Below are positions 53,738-63,465 of a stretch of DNA of 64,000 nucleotides, in pieces; position 1 is the first letter of the stretch; every line of letters starts with the position of its first letter. The position numbers and the translations under genes were made by a program. The notes under the pieces were generated by a model. It was given only the letters and a program-made list of their open reading frames with translations, made no database searches and was not told the DNA's origin. Origin of the DNA: Ignavibacterium sp037440165 (GTDB lineage Bacteria; Bacteroidota; Ignavibacteria; Ignavibacteriales; Ignavibacteriaceae); contig NZ_JBBIUQ010000001.1 of the NCBI RefSeq assembly GCF_037440165.1, forward strand, positions 144,146-208,145. The letters are read 5' to 3'.

Positions 53738-55799
53738 CTTTAGGAGCAGTTTCCTTCTTGTTCCGCTGTTCCATTAGTTTCTTTACATGTTCAGGAATTT
53801 CTTCTTCACCATTCGATTTTTCAGATTTCTGAAATGGTGGAAGCTCTTGTCCTTTAATTATTGCATCAATCTCATCACCATCAAGAATTTCCCTTTCAAG
53901 AAGTTCTTTTGAAAGTTTATGAAGCAAGTCAATATTTTCTTTGAGAATAGTTTCTGCTCTTTGTTCTGCTTTGCGAATAATTAATTTTACTTCCTCATCA
54001 ATTTCCTGCGCAGTCTTTTCACTATAATCTTTATGCCGTTGAATCTCTCTTCCCAGAAATATTTCTTCTTCCTTTGCACCATATGCAAGCGGCCCAAGTT
54101 TTTCACTCATTCCCCACTCACAAACCATCTTTCTTGCAATGTTTGTTGCTTTTTCAATATCATTCCCAGCACCGGTTGTAAAATGATTAAAGATCAGTTT
54201 CTCAGCAGCACGACCACCTAAAGCGTAAGTTATCATTGCTTCAAGATATTCTTTTGAATATGTGTGCTTCTCATCAATCGGCAGATAACTGGTAACACCT
54301 AACGCTCTTCCTCTTGGAATTATTGTTACTTTATGAACAGGATCAGCTTCTGGAATCATTCTGGCTACAAGCACATGTCCGATTTCATGATATGCAGTTG
54401 TTTTCTTTTCTTCTTCAGATATGATTAAACTTTTTCTTTCCATTCCCATCATAACTTTATCTTTTGCTTCTTCAAAGTCACTCATTTCAACTTTCTTTTT
54501 ATTCTTTCTTGCAGCTAATAATGCAGCTTCGTTTACAAGATTTGCAAGTTCAGCACCTGCTAAACCAGGAGTTCCTTTTGCCAGAATTTCGAGATTAACA
54601 TCATCTCCCAAAGGAATGTTTCGTGTGTGAACTTTAAGAATTCCTTCACGACCTTTAATATCCGGACGATCAACAACTACTTGTCTGTCAAATCTTCCCG
54701 GACGAAGTAATGCAGGGTCCAACACATCAGGACGGTTTGTTGCGGCAATAATTATCACACCACTATTCTGTTCAAATCCATCCATTTCCACAAGTAACTG
54801 ATTAAGTGTTTGTTCTCTTTCATCGTGTCCGCCGCCAAGCCCTGCACCACGATGTCTGCCAACAGCATCAATTTCGTCGATAAAAATTATACAAGGCGCA
54901 TGACGCTTTCCCTGATCAAATAAATCTCTTACACGACTTGCACCAACACCAACAAACATTTCAACGAAATCTGCACCAGAGATTGAAAAGAACGGAACGC
55001 CGGCTTCTCCTGCTACTGCACGCGCAAGTAATGTTTTGCCTGTTCCCGGAGGTCCGAGTAATAAAACACCACGAGGAATTTTTCCTCCAAGTTTCTGAAA
55101 CTTACTTGGTTCTTTAAGGAATTCAATTATTTCCTGAAGCTCAAGTTTTGCTTCATCAGCACCGGCAACATCTTTGAATGTTACTCTTTTATTTGAAGGC
55201 GTAATGAGTTTTGCTTTACTCTTACCGAATGAAAATATTCCTCTTGTTCCTCCGCCCTGTCCTTGCATTCTTCTCATAATAATAATCCATATTGCAATGA
55301 TCAGAATCCAAGGCAAAAATCCTATGATAATATTAAGCCATTCAGTAGAATCTTTTTCGAAAGTATACTGAATGCCAAGCTCTCGCCATTTAGCTTCCTG
55401 TTCTTTTATAATTGGTTCAGGGATATACACAGAAATGTTTTTTGTCTGAAAAGTTCTGGTCCCAACTTTAACACTGGTTTCGGCGTTGAGTTCTGCATTG
55501 AAATAATAATCATTCAAATCTTTCTTGGTAATTTTAGCAGAGACAATTTTCCCCGGATCATTCAGAAGTTTTTCATATTCACCATACGAAATTTCAGTAT
55601 AATTTTCTGCACCGGTTCTGAATAGCTGCATAATGATTACAGCCGCAACTATTACAGCTCCCCAGCCAAAAACCATTCTGATAATTTTTGACCAGTCAAA
55701 GTTATCGTCTGGTTTGTTTGAGTTGTTATTATTCTTATTACGGGAATTAGAATTCTTATCTTCATCTCCGTTATAGAATTTTCTGAACTTGTTATCCAT
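53724..55799 (-). CDS. ftsH: ATP-dependent zinc metalloprotease FtsH
   Basis: A 691-residue membrane protease degrading misfolded and regulatory proteins. A polar Asn-rich start (residues 10-35) precedes membrane segment 1 (40-60), a periplasmic domain, membrane segment 2 (155-175), and the AAA domain with Walker A GPPGTGKT at 249-256 and Walker B IIFIDEIDAVG. The protease zinc site is HEIGH. The C-terminal tail is charged. Order tilS-hpt-ftsH is a conserved bacterial gene cluster. Confidence 0.97.
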   Translation of the reverse strand: MDNKFRKFYNGDEDKNSNSRNKNNNNSNKPDDNFDWSKIIRMVFGWGAVIVAAVIIMQLFRTGAENYTEISYGEYEKLLNDPGKIVSAKITKKDLNDYYFNAELNAETSVKVGTRTFQTKNISVYIPEPIIKEQEAKWRELGIQYTFEKDSTEWLNIIIGFLPWILIIAIWIIIMRRMQGQGGGTRGIFSFGKSKAKLITPSNKRVTFKDVAGADEAKLELQEIIEFLKEPSKFQKLGGKIPRGVLLLGPPGTGKTLLARAVAGEAGVPFFSISGADFVEMFVGVGASRVRDLFDQGKRHAPCIIFIDEIDAVGRHRGAGLGGGHDEREQTLNQLLVEMDGFEQNSGVIIIAATNRPDVLDPALLRPGRFDRQVVVDRPDIKGREGILKVHTRNIPLGDDVNLEILAKGTPGLAGAELANLVNEAALLAARKNKKKVEMSDFEEAKDKVMMGMERKSLIISEEEKKTTAYHEIGHVLVARMIPEADPVHKVTIIPRGRALGVTSYLPIDEKHTYSKEYLEAMITYALGGRAAEKLIFNHFTTGAGNDIEKATNIARKMVCEWGMSEKLGPLAYGAKEEEIFLGREIQRHKDYSEKTAQEIDEEVKLIIRKAEQRAETILKENIDLLHKLSKELLEREILDGDEIDAIIKGQELPPFQKSEKSNGEEEIPEHVKKLMEQRNKKETAPKDESN

Positions 55800-55814
55800 T
55801 TAATTTTAACTCCA

Positions 55815-56366
55815 TCATTCACTTAAAACATAAATTGAACTCAGATTCCTGTATTTTTGCTGATAGTCCAATCCGTATCCTATAACAAATTGGCTCGGAA
55901 TCCTGAAGCCAATATAATCAATTTTTACATCATATTTGAGACTCTCAGGTTTCACCAACAGCGAAGCAACCTTCATACTTTTAGGTGTATGCTTTGAAAA
56001 TAAGTCTCCAATATACTTTATTGATAATCCTGTATCGACAATATCTTCAACAATAATTATGTCTCTATCGTTCACATCACAATTCAGTTCTTTGAGCAGT
56101 TTCACATTTCCTGAGGATATTTTTGAATCGCCATAACTTGAGAGTTTAAAGAAATCTATTTCGCACTCAATATCCACATTTTTCAGCAAATCACTCATAA
56201 AAATGAATGCGCCATTCAATACTCCGATAAAGACCGGCACTTTACCACGATAATCTCTGGAAATCTCTTCTCCAAGTTCTCTGACTCGTTTCTGAATTTC
56301 ATACTCATTCAACAATGGTACAAAAGTTTCACCGTTGATAATAATTTGTTCACCTTGTTTATTCAT
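55815..56366 (-). CDS. hpt: Hypoxanthine phosphoribosyltransferase
   Basis: A 183-residue purine salvage enzyme that makes IMP or GMP from hypoxanthine or guanine and PRPP. The PRPP-binding motif is DIIIVEDIVDTGLSI. Earlier, VFIGVLNGAFIFMSDLL carries the pyrophosphate loop, and the C-terminal IGYGLDYQQKYRNL closes the base site. It overlaps tilS by eight bases and is followed by ftsH 15 bases later. Confidence 0.95.
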   Translation of the reverse strand: MNKQGEQIIINGETFVPLLNEYEIQKRVRELGEEISRDYRGKVPVFIGVLNGAFIFMSDLLKNVDIECEIDFFKLSSYGDSKISSGNVKLLKELNCDVNDRDIIIVEDIVDTGLSIKYIGDLFSKHTPKSMKVASLLVKPESLKYDVKIDYIGFRIPSQFVIGYGLDYQQKYRNLSSIYVLSE

Positions 56367-57723
56367 TGATCAACTTTAGTTTGTAAATTGTTTTTGTTTC
56401 AGGTCTAAGTTTAAATCTTTCATCAAGTCTTTTTCCCACAATCCATACTATCCTGTTTTTACTTATCAGAACATACTGATTTCTTTTTTCTTTTGTTTCA
56501 ACTTTAATGTCATTTAGATAATCAGATAATTTTTTTGTTCCTTTCATTCCAAAAGGATGAAATTTATCACCATCTTTCCATTTTCTTATTAGAAATGATT
56601 CACCTGTTAATTCGCCGTCAACAAATTCAACATTTTTGTTAGCTGTTAATTTAACATCTAATGAATTTACTTTTGAAATAATCATTCTGCCAGAATCAAA
56701 TCGCTTTGACTCACCAACTTTAATTAGAATTGATTTTTCAGGCAAAGATTTGTTACTAAAAATTGTAATTGAATTTCTTTCTCTTAAAGCTTTTAATTTT
56801 TGTTTGAAAGTTTCAATGCTGCCAACTTGTTTATCAAATAATGAAATAATTTTTCTGATATCTTTCTGAGATGGATTGAAATCAAATTTCTCAGTTAAAG
56901 CTTTTCTAATAATCTCCGTCTGAATAAAATTTTCCTGCTCTGTAAATAGATTTATTTTTATTCTTACTTCTTCATTCGTTTCAACTACATATTTCTTTTC
57001 TATCTCAGAAAGAATTTTATTTAAATAAGTATTAAAGCTTTGCAGATTTATCGATGTAGTTAAAACCGAATTTACAAATTGAGGATTAATTTTATTCTCG
57101 ATTATTGGGATTATCTTCATCCGCAAAAAATTTCTCTCATACTGTTCGGATAAATTTGATTCATCAATAACGAATTTAATATTGTTTTTTTTCAGATAAT
57201 CCAAAATTTCATTTTTTCGGAGACATAAAAGCGGGCGAATAATATTTTCACGCTTAACAGGAATTCCTGCAATTCCTTTTATTCCTGTTCCTTTGCTTAG
57301 ATTAAGTAAAACAGTTTCAGCATTGTCATCAGCATTGTGAGCAGTTGCAATTAAATTAAAATTAAATTTATGTGCGTATTTATTTAATTGAACATAACGA
57401 ATTAATCTGCCTGCTTCTTCCACAGAGATTTTATTTTTCACCGCGAATGATTTTACATCAAACTCTTCAGTATGGAAAGGAACAGATAATTTTTTACAAA
57501 GCTTAGCACAAAATCCCTGTTCTTCGTCAGCTGATTTTCTGATTAAATGATTTAAATGAAATGCTGCTAATTCTATCTTAAATTTTTTCTGATATTTTTT
57601 TAGGAAATGCAAAAGAAAAACTGAATCCGGACCACCGCTTAAAGCAACAAGGATTTTATCATTAGCACTAAGGAGTGAATGTGAGCTGATAAATTTTATA
57701 ACTTTTTGTTCGATGGATTTCAT
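56359..57723 (-). CDS. tilS: tRNA(Ile)-lysidine synthase
   Basis: A 454-residue enzyme that turns C34 of the CAU-anticodon Ile tRNA into lysidine, so that it reads AUA. The N-terminal PP-loop SGGPDS is at 29-34. HLNHLIRKSADEEQ and the ATAHNADDNAET block follow. The C-terminal domain (KDGDKFHPFGMKGTKKLSDY) matches the tRNA-binding TilS C-terminal region. A CAT tRNA is encoded at 6839-6912, although it looks more like Met. Confidence 0.95.
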   Translation of the reverse strand: MKSIEQKVIKFISSHSLLSANDKILVALSGGPDSVFLLHFLKKYQKKFKIELAAFHLNHLIRKSADEEQGFCAKLCKKLSVPFHTEEFDVKSFAVKNKISVEEAGRLIRYVQLNKYAHKFNFNLIATAHNADDNAETVLLNLSKGTGIKGIAGIPVKRENIIRPLLCLRKNEILDYLKKNNIKFVIDESNLSEQYERNFLRMKIIPIIENKINPQFVNSVLTTSINLQSFNTYLNKILSEIEKKYVVETNEEVRIKINLFTEQENFIQTEIIRKALTEKFDFNPSQKDIRKIISLFDKQVGSIETFKQKLKALRERNSITIFSNKSLPEKSILIKVGESKRFDSGRMIISKVNSLDVKLTANKNVEFVDGELTGESFLIRKWKDGDKFHPFGMKGTKKLSDYLNDIKVETKEKRNQYVLISKNRIVWIVGKRLDERFKLRPETKTIYKLKLINE

Positions 57724-57732
57724 CTGTTTTAT

Positions 57733-58335
57733 TTAATCATCAGCAGGTTTGTTATTCATAATGCGTTCAACATATTTTCCAAGCACATCAAACTCAAGAT
57801 TTACAGTATCACCAATTTTCTTATCAGAAAAAATTGTTTCTTTCCATGTGTGAGGAATTATTCCAACTGAAAAAGTATTGTCCTTTAATTCAGCCACAGT
57901 CATACTTACACCATCAATTGCAATTGAGCCAACATAAATAAGCAAGTGCTTGAATTTATCCGGAAAAGAAATTGTCATCCAATGGCTGTTTGAAAGCTCT
58001 TTTATATCTTCAATTCTTCCTGTTGTGTCAATATGACCAAGCACAAAATGACCGCCTAATCTTGCATCAGTTTTCAGTGGTCTTTCTAAATTAACTTTAT
58101 CACCTTGTTTGAGAGTTCCAAGGTTGGTTTTGTTAAGAGTCTCTTCAATTGTATCTACAGAAAAAGTTGAGTCAGTCCGCTTTACAACAGTCAAACAGCA
58201 GCCATTGACTGCAATGCTGCTTCCAATACTTAAGTCATCCATTACTTTTTGTGCAGAAATTTCAAATTGAAATCCCTCGCCGGTTGGAATTTTTTCTTTA
58301 AGAATTCCTTTTTCTTCAACTAAGCCTGTAAACAT
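57733..58335 (-). CDS. ribE: Riboflavin synthase alpha chain
   Basis: A 200-residue enzyme converting two lumazines to riboflavin plus a pyrimidine. It starts with MFTGLVEEKG and has two lumazine-binding barrels: SIAVNGCCLTVV in the first and SIAIDGVSMTVAEL in the second, with GGHFVLGHIDTTG between. It follows ribD by 67 bases and precedes tilS by nine. I see no FMN riboswitch upstream of either rib gene. Confidence 0.95.
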   Translation of the reverse strand: MFTGLVEEKGILKEKIPTGEGFQFEISAQKVMDDLSIGSSIAVNGCCLTVVKRTDSTFSVDTIEETLNKTNLGTLKQGDKVNLERPLKTDARLGGHFVLGHIDTTGRIEDIKELSNSHWMTISFPDKFKHLLIYVGSIAIDGVSMTVAELKDNTFSVGIIPHTWKETIFSDKKIGDTVNLEFDVLGKYVERIMNNKPADD

Positions 58336-58402
58336 TTAATCTCCTAAAACAGATGAAAAGATATGTGCAAAATTAAGTAATCCGAAAAACAATTGAAGTG
58401 AG

Positions 58403-59491
58403 TTATTTGGTAAGTTCAACTAACAAGTCTTCACCGATTATTTCAGAATTTTTGATTTTTAATCTGAAAGCTTTTTTCAAATCGTGAATTTTTATCGAAT
58501 TGAAAGCTGATATTCCGCCGCCAAGAATTTTCGGACTAATAAACAATAAAATATCATCAAAATGATTTTGTCTGAGAAAAGATGAGAATATTTCTGCGCC
58601 ACCTTCAACAAGCACGGAAGTAATTTCAAGGTTTGCTAATTCTTTGAGAACACTTTTAAGATTAAGTTTTCCATTACCATTTTTCTTAACAAAAATAATT
58701 CTTACTCCGTCCTCAGATAATTTTTTGATTTTACTTTTTTTCGTCAAACTCTCCTTTGATGTAACTAGAATAGTTTTTCCATCAGAATTTTGCTTGAACA
58801 ATCTTAAATCAGTTTTGAGTTTCAGATTAGTATCCAGAACAATTCTCCAGGGATTTCTTCCTTCAGTCAATCGAACAGTTAATAATGGATTGTCGATACT
58901 TGCAGTCCTGCTACCAATTAAAACAGCATCATACTCAGATCGCAAAGAGTGAACCATTTTTCTTGATTCAGAAGAGCTTATCCATTGAGAGTAATTTGAA
59001 TCATCGGCAATTTTTCCGTCAAGTGTCTGAGCAATCTTCAAAGTAACATATGGAATTTTCTTCGTAATGTATTTAAAGAAAAATTTATTTAATTCAGTGC
59101 ATTCTTTTTCGTGAACACCAACTTTAACTTCGATCCCGGCTTTCTTAAGTTTTTTAACTCCATTACCACTCACCAACGGATTAACATCAAGTGTTCCAAT
59201 AACAACTCGTTTAATTTTTGCTTCAATGATTTTATCAACGCAAGGAGGTGTATGACCAAAATGGCTGCAAGGTTCAAGATTAACATAAAGTGTTGAACCC
59301 TCAAGTGATTCAACTGCTGAATTTATTGCATTAATTTCAGCGTGATTTTCTCCGAACTTCTGATGATAACCTGCACCAATTATCCTGTTGTTTTTTGTTA
59401 TTACACAGCCAACTAAAGGATTCGGACTTACATATCCGCTTCCTCGTTTTGCAATTTCAATTGCAAGTTGTATGTAAGTTTCATCATTCAA
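58403..59491 (-). CDS. ribD: Bifunctional riboflavin biosynthesis deaminase/reductase
   Basis: A 362-residue enzyme of the second and third steps after GTP cyclohydrolase II. The N-terminal deaminase has the zinc site HAEINAI and PCSHFGHTPPC. The C-terminal reductase has the NADPH-binding part (DGKIADDSNYSQWIS, VLIGSRTASIDNPLLTVR, LVEGGAEI). It starts eight bases after greA and is followed by ribE. ribBA and ribH are not in this window. Confidence 0.95.
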   Translation of the reverse strand: MNDETYIQLAIEIAKRGSGYVSPNPLVGCVITKNNRIIGAGYHQKFGENHAEINAINSAVESLEGSTLYVNLEPCSHFGHTPPCVDKIIEAKIKRVVIGTLDVNPLVSGNGVKKLKKAGIEVKVGVHEKECTELNKFFFKYITKKIPYVTLKIAQTLDGKIADDSNYSQWISSSESRKMVHSLRSEYDAVLIGSRTASIDNPLLTVRLTEGRNPWRIVLDTNLKLKTDLRLFKQNSDGKTILVTSKESLTKKSKIKKLSEDGVRIIFVKKNGNGKLNLKSVLKELANLEITSVLVEGGAEIFSSFLRQNHFDDILLFISPKILGGGISAFNSIKIHDLKKAFRLKIKNSEIIGEDLLVELTK

Positions 59492-59499
59492 GATAAATT

Positions 59500-59976
59500 T
59501 TATTTTATTTCGAGTATTTCAAATTCCATATTGCCAGCAGGAGCCTTAATTGTAACTTTTTGTTTTATTTTAGCACCCATCAAACCTTGACCAACTGGTG
59601 ATGTGATAGAAATTTTACCGGCCTGAAAATCGGCTTCTTCAGGTGAAACTAAAGTGTACTCAAATACTTTATTGGTTTTCAGATTTTTAATTTTTACAAC
59701 TGAAAGAATGTGAACTTCATCATTAGGCATTTTAGAAGTATCTATAACTCTTGCACGTGAAAGAATATCTTCAAGTTTTGCAATTCTTAATTCAAACAAT
59801 CCTTGCTCTTCTTTTGCAGCATCATATTCTGCATTTTCCGAAAGGTCGCCGTGAGCTCTGGCTTCAGCAATTTTACGGGCAATTTCCTTGCGCCCGTTAT
59901 TCTTCATATCCTGAAGCTCTTTTTCCAATTCTATTAATCTTTCTCTTGTCAGATAAACGAAATTTTGTCCATTCAT
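59500..59976 (-). CDS. greA: Transcription elongation factor GreA
   Basis: A 158-residue factor that rescues backtracked RNA polymerase by stimulating transcript cleavage. The N-terminal coiled coil contains ARAHGDLSENAEYDAAKEEQ, with the acidic tip residues Asp and Glu. The C-terminal FKBP-like domain follows (TSPVGQGLMGAKIKQKVTIK). It is the first gene of the leftward run greA-ribD-ribE-tilS-hpt-ftsH-polyprenol kinase-DUF4837, all with gaps of 67 bases or less or overlaps. Confidence 0.97.
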   Translation of the reverse strand: MNGQNFVYLTRERLIELEKELQDMKNNGRKEIARKIAEARAHGDLSENAEYDAAKEEQGLFELRIAKLEDILSRARVIDTSKMPNDEVHILSVVKIKNLKTNKVFEYTLVSPEEADFQAGKISITSPVGQGLMGAKIKQKVTIKAPAGNMEFEILEIK

Positions 59977-60000
59977 AATTACAATCTCAATTGGTTAATG

Positions 60001-60042
60001 AAAAAAAATTGCCACCGTTTCGAAAATTCCGATACAGTGGCA
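60001..60042 (-). terminator. Terminator after the OsmC gene
   Basis: Read leftward, TGCCAC pairs with GTGGCA around a loop that can form further pairs (TCGG with CGA), followed by eight T residues. It lies between the OsmC stop and the greA start. Confidence 0.85.
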
Positions 60043-60105
60043 TCGCAAAAATATGAACTAGTTCTTAGCGTGTCAAGTTAAGATTTGAAAAGAATAAAAT
60101 TGAAA

Positions 60106-60531
60106 TTATTCTTCCACAATTCTGTAAGTGTGCTCAATTGGCATTGTTTTCTGAAGCATTGCTGTAACGCTGCAATATTTTGTTTGAGAAAGCTCTATTG
60201 CTCTTTCGATTTCTTTCACAGGAAGATTCTTTCCATAAAAAACATACTCAAGGTTTATCTTTGTAAAAACCTGCGGATGTTCTTCAGCTACATCTGCAGT
60301 GATATTCATCTCAAAACCTTCAAGCTTAACTCTTTTCTTCTGCAAAATGCTTGCAACATCACTTCCGGTACATCCTGCTAGTGAGATAAGCAGTAATTCT
60401 TTTGGACGAATACCTGCATTGCTGCCACCAAATTCTTCCGGTCCGTCCATTGTTATCCAATGGTTGGAATCAGTTTTACCAATAAAAGTAATTCCTTTAA
60501 CTTGTTTTACGAATGCTTTTCTTGTTGCCAT
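60106..60531 (-). CDS. OsmC-family peroxiredoxin-like protein
   Basis: A 141-residue OsmC/Ohr-type protein that reduces hydroperoxides with paired cysteines. One cysteine is in LISLAGCTGSDV and the second in TKYCSVTAML, the expected spacing for the YhfA-like group. EFGGSNAGIRPKELLL precedes the first. It is a single gene with its own terminator. Confidence 0.9.
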   Translation of the reverse strand: MATRKAFVKQVKGITFIGKTDSNHWITMDGPEEFGGSNAGIRPKELLLISLAGCTGSDVASILQKKRVKLEGFEMNITADVAEEHPQVFTKINLEYVFYGKNLPVKEIERAIELSQTKYCSVTAMLQKTMPIEHTYRIVEE

Positions 60532-60594
60532 TGTTTATTCCTTATAGTTTAATTTTTTATGAAGTTTGATGTTGCATAAGGAAATTGGTTACAA

Positions 60595-61236
60595 TCAATG
60601 ATTGATTTGAAAGATGCCCTGTATAATCGGTTTCAATCCTCTGAAGAATAACTCAACTGCAATTACCATTACAATTAGTCCCATTATTCTTGTCAAAACT
60701 TTATTTCCACTTTCACCCAGAAAATTAATGATTTGTCTGGAGCTGAGAAGTATAAAGTGCGTTAATCCCATAACGATAAAAATTGCCGCAATAAGCAGAG
60801 ATTTATGAGTGATGTCCGGTGCATCGTTCATCATTACAATAGAAATTGTAATTACACCCGGACCGGTAATCATTGGAACACCGAGTGGAGTAATTGCAAA
60901 ATCTTTTACAGCTTCAATTGATTCCTCACCTTCAGATTTAATTCTTGTTAATTTTCCACGAAGCATATCAAAACCAGATAGAAAAAATAAAATTCCACCG
61001 CCAACGCGTAATCCATTTATTGATATATTGAAAAAATCAAAGATAAAATTACCACCAAAGGTGAATAAGAGAAGAACTATCTGCGCTGTTGATGTTGGTT
61101 TAAGTGCTATTGAAGCAGCTTGTTTTGAATTCATACTGCTTGTCAATGATGTAAATACCGTTATTACACCAAGCGGATTTACCATAGTAAACAATGAAGT
61201 AAACGCAAGCAAAGCGAATTGTAAAATTGAATCCAT
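60595..61236 (-). CDS. MarC-family integral membrane protein
   Basis: A 213-residue inner-membrane protein with six hydrophobic segments. The signature TMVNPLGVITVFTSLT near the start and ITPLGVPMITGPGVITISIV in the middle match the MarC/UPF0056 family, two repeated halves each with an Asn/Pro-Gly motif. The family's transport function is unproven. Confidence 0.9.
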   Translation of the reverse strand: MDSILQFALLAFTSLFTMVNPLGVITVFTSLTSSMNSKQAASIALKPTSTAQIVLLLFTFGGNFIFDFFNISINGLRVGGGILFFLSGFDMLRGKLTRIKSEGEESIEAVKDFAITPLGVPMITGPGVITISIVMMNDAPDITHKSLLIAAIFIVMGLTHFILLSSRQIINFLGESGNKVLTRIMGLIVMVIAVELFFRGLKPIIQGIFQINH

Positions 61237-61275
61237 AATTTTTTAATCTGTGAATATTTGTTGAATCAATGTCAT

Positions 61276-61289
61276 CCGTTAGCTAACGG
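61276..61289. repeat. 14-bp perfect palindrome at the decarboxylase stop
   Basis: CCGTTAGCTAACGG is self-complementary and contains the last two codons and stop of the decarboxylase gene. It may be the end of a dispersed palindrome. Confidence 0.8.
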
Positions 61290-62709
61290 AGCGTGCTAAT
61301 GTTTTAATTACTTCCCACGCCTGAAAAATATGTCTTCTCTCGTGTCTTATACTACCGATTGTTAAGCGAATTGTAAATCTTCCGTTCAATTTTGTGTGAG
61401 ATAAAAATATTGTTTTTGATTTATTTATTTCATCAAGGAGTTTCTCATTTATTTGATTGAGTTCTTCTTCAGATAACCCGCCGGGATTATATCTGAAACA
61501 TACAGTTGAGAAAGGAACTGGTGCCAGAAGTTCAAAATCTTTTTCATTATTAATCCAATCTGCAAACTCTTTGGCTAAGGTAATGTGGATTTTTATTCGT
61601 TCTGCTAATCCATCAACTCCAAAATATCTTATGATAAACCATAGCTTTAGCGAACGAAATCGCCTTCCAAGCTGAATTCCATAATCCATAAGGTTTTCAA
61701 CTTCATCATCAACTTGCGTTTTGAGATATTCCGGCACTAAACTGAAAGCTCTTTTAAGTATATCCGGTTTACAGGTAAAGTATATACTCAAATCCATTGG
61801 AGTAAACATCCACTTATGCGGATTGATAACAATTGAATCTGCTTTGTCCCAGCCAGATGTTACCCATTTCATTTCGGGAATCATAGCTGTAACTCCGGCA
61901 TAAGCTGCATCAATGTGAAGCCACAAATCATATTTTTCACAAATAGCTGCTAACTCTTCAACAGAATCAACGCTTGTTGTTGAAGTTGTTCCAACTGTCG
62001 CGACCACACAAAATGGTTTTACATTTTTTGATATGTCTTCTTTAATTGCTTGCTCAAGTTTTTCAGGAATCATTCTGAAGTTTTCATCAACTGGAATTTT
62101 CTTTACTCCGTTTAATCCTAATCCCAGTGTTATTGCACCTTTCTCAATTGATGAATGGGCATGTTCAGAGCAATATAATCTTAATTTGGGTAAATCATTT
62201 CTACCTGTCATTCCATTTTCTCTTATACAAAGATTTAATTGCTCTCTCGCAGAAGCGATTGCGTGCATAGAACTTGTTGATGCAGTATCATAAATAATTC
62301 CCCAATAGTTTTCAGGTAAACCAACCATTTGTCGAAACCAATTCATCATTGCTTTTTCTAGTTCAGTAAATGCTGGTGAAGTTTTCCACAACATTCCGTT
62401 GGCATTAAACGCAGCTGACAATAACTCAGCTAAAATACCTGGCATACTTGAAGTTGAATTAAAGTAAGCCATAAATCCCGGATGATTCCAATGTGTAATT
62501 CCATCAATAAGAAGTTTATCAACATCAACTAAAACTTTTTCAATATCTTCTCCATTTTTTGGTGGAGTTTGTGGTATTCTTTTAAGAATATCGCCGGGAC
62601 TAACATTCGCAAGTGGTGGATACTTTTCAATGTTGTTCAAATAATCAGCAATCCAATCAACAAGTTTATGTCCGTTTTTAGTGAATTCATCTGGAGACAT
62701 ATCAGGCAT
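61279..62709 (-). CDS. PLP-dependent aromatic-L-amino-acid decarboxylase family protein
   Basis: A 476-residue group II decarboxylase. It begins like aromatic decarboxylases (FTKNGHKLVDWIADYLNNIE). The substrate-site HWNHPGFMAYFNS follows. The PLP-contacting LHIDAAYAG and the PLP Lys in INPHKWMFTP are present. It probably decarboxylates an aromatic amino acid such as tyrosine, tryptophan or DOPA; the exact substrate cannot be told. A terminal palindrome overlaps its stop. Confidence 0.9.
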   Translation of the reverse strand: MPDMSPDEFTKNGHKLVDWIADYLNNIEKYPPLANVSPGDILKRIPQTPPKNGEDIEKVLVDVDKLLIDGITHWNHPGFMAYFNSTSSMPGILAELLSAAFNANGMLWKTSPAFTELEKAMMNWFRQMVGLPENYWGIIYDTASTSSMHAIASAREQLNLCIRENGMTGRNDLPKLRLYCSEHAHSSIEKGAITLGLGLNGVKKIPVDENFRMIPEKLEQAIKEDISKNVKPFCVVATVGTTSTTSVDSVEELAAICEKYDLWLHIDAAYAGVTAMIPEMKWVTSGWDKADSIVINPHKWMFTPMDLSIYFTCKPDILKRAFSLVPEYLKTQVDDEVENLMDYGIQLGRRFRSLKLWFIIRYFGVDGLAERIKIHITLAKEFADWINNEKDFELLAPVPFSTVCFRYNPGGLSEEELNQINEKLLDEINKSKTIFLSHTKLNGRFTIRLTIGSIRHERRHIFQAWEVIKTLARSVS

Positions 62710-62868
62710 TTTTAATATCCTTAGTTTTGAAAAATGTTTTGTGTAAAATTAGTGATATAAAACTAAATTGGGTTGATACTAAGTGAATATGATCTGCAGA
62801 AGAATTTATCTTTTATTACGAATTATGTTTATATAGTTTTACATTGAAAATTAATATTAACTATAACA

Positions 62869-63462
62869 ATGAATAAAACTATTACACTTATTCTTGCTTT
62901 TTCTCTTACTCTTTTCACCGCCTGCTATGAACACTTCCCATTGAAGCAGGATGTTTCAAGAACACAAAATAAATTTCTTAATCAGGATAGTATAGAAGTA
63001 AAGTTTCCAGACTTGGTTAAAGATAAAATTACTTTGATGGCAATGGTTTATACTCATTGCCCGGACATTTGTCCAATGACTACACACAATATGCAGCTTG
63101 TTGAATCAAAACTATCGGAAAAGGAATTGGACAATGTTCGCTTTGTTGTAATTTCTTTTGATCCGAATCGTGATACGCCGGCAGTTTTGAAAAAATTCGC
63201 TGAGATTCGTGATATAGTTTTTGACAGATGGAGTTTTCTTTCCGGAGATGAACGGAATACAAAAGAGGTAATGCTAAAATTTGATGTCAAAGCTGTACCT
63301 GCAGATTCATCCTATGATGCAGAAGGAAATTTATCTTATTACATTGTTCACACGGATAGAATTTCGTTGATAGATCAGGATGGTGTTCTAAGAAAAAATT
63401 ATGTTGGAAGTATTGCCGAGATAAATGAAATCCTTGAAGACTTAAAGTATCTGATGAAATAA
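62869..63462 (+). CDS. SCO1/SenC-family copper metallochaperone, lipoprotein
   Basis: A 197-residue thioredoxin-fold protein for copper delivery to the CuA site of cytochrome oxidase. The signal peptide ends at lipobox Cys19 (TLFTACY). The copper ligands are Cys64 and Cys68 (HCPDICPM) and His161 (YYIVHTDR). VISFDPNRDTP is a family landmark. It lies upstream of a PCuAC gene on the same strand with an intervening palindromic repeat, consistent with a joint role in oxidase assembly. Confidence 0.93.
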   Translation: MNKTITLILAFSLTLFTACYEHFPLKQDVSRTQNKFLNQDSIEVKFPDLVKDKITLMAMVYTHCPDICPMTTHNMQLVESKLSEKELDNVRFVVISFDPNRDTPAVLKKFAEIRDIVFDRWSFLSGDERNTKEVMLKFDVKAVPADSSYDAEGNLSYYIVHTDRISLIDQDGVLRKNYVGSIAEINEILEDLKYLMK

Positions 63463-63465
63463 CTG

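Noticed and set aside
58336..59499. FMN riboswitch controlling the rib genes
   Set aside because: Neither gap (8 and 67 bases) is long enough, and no conserved RFN blocks are visible.
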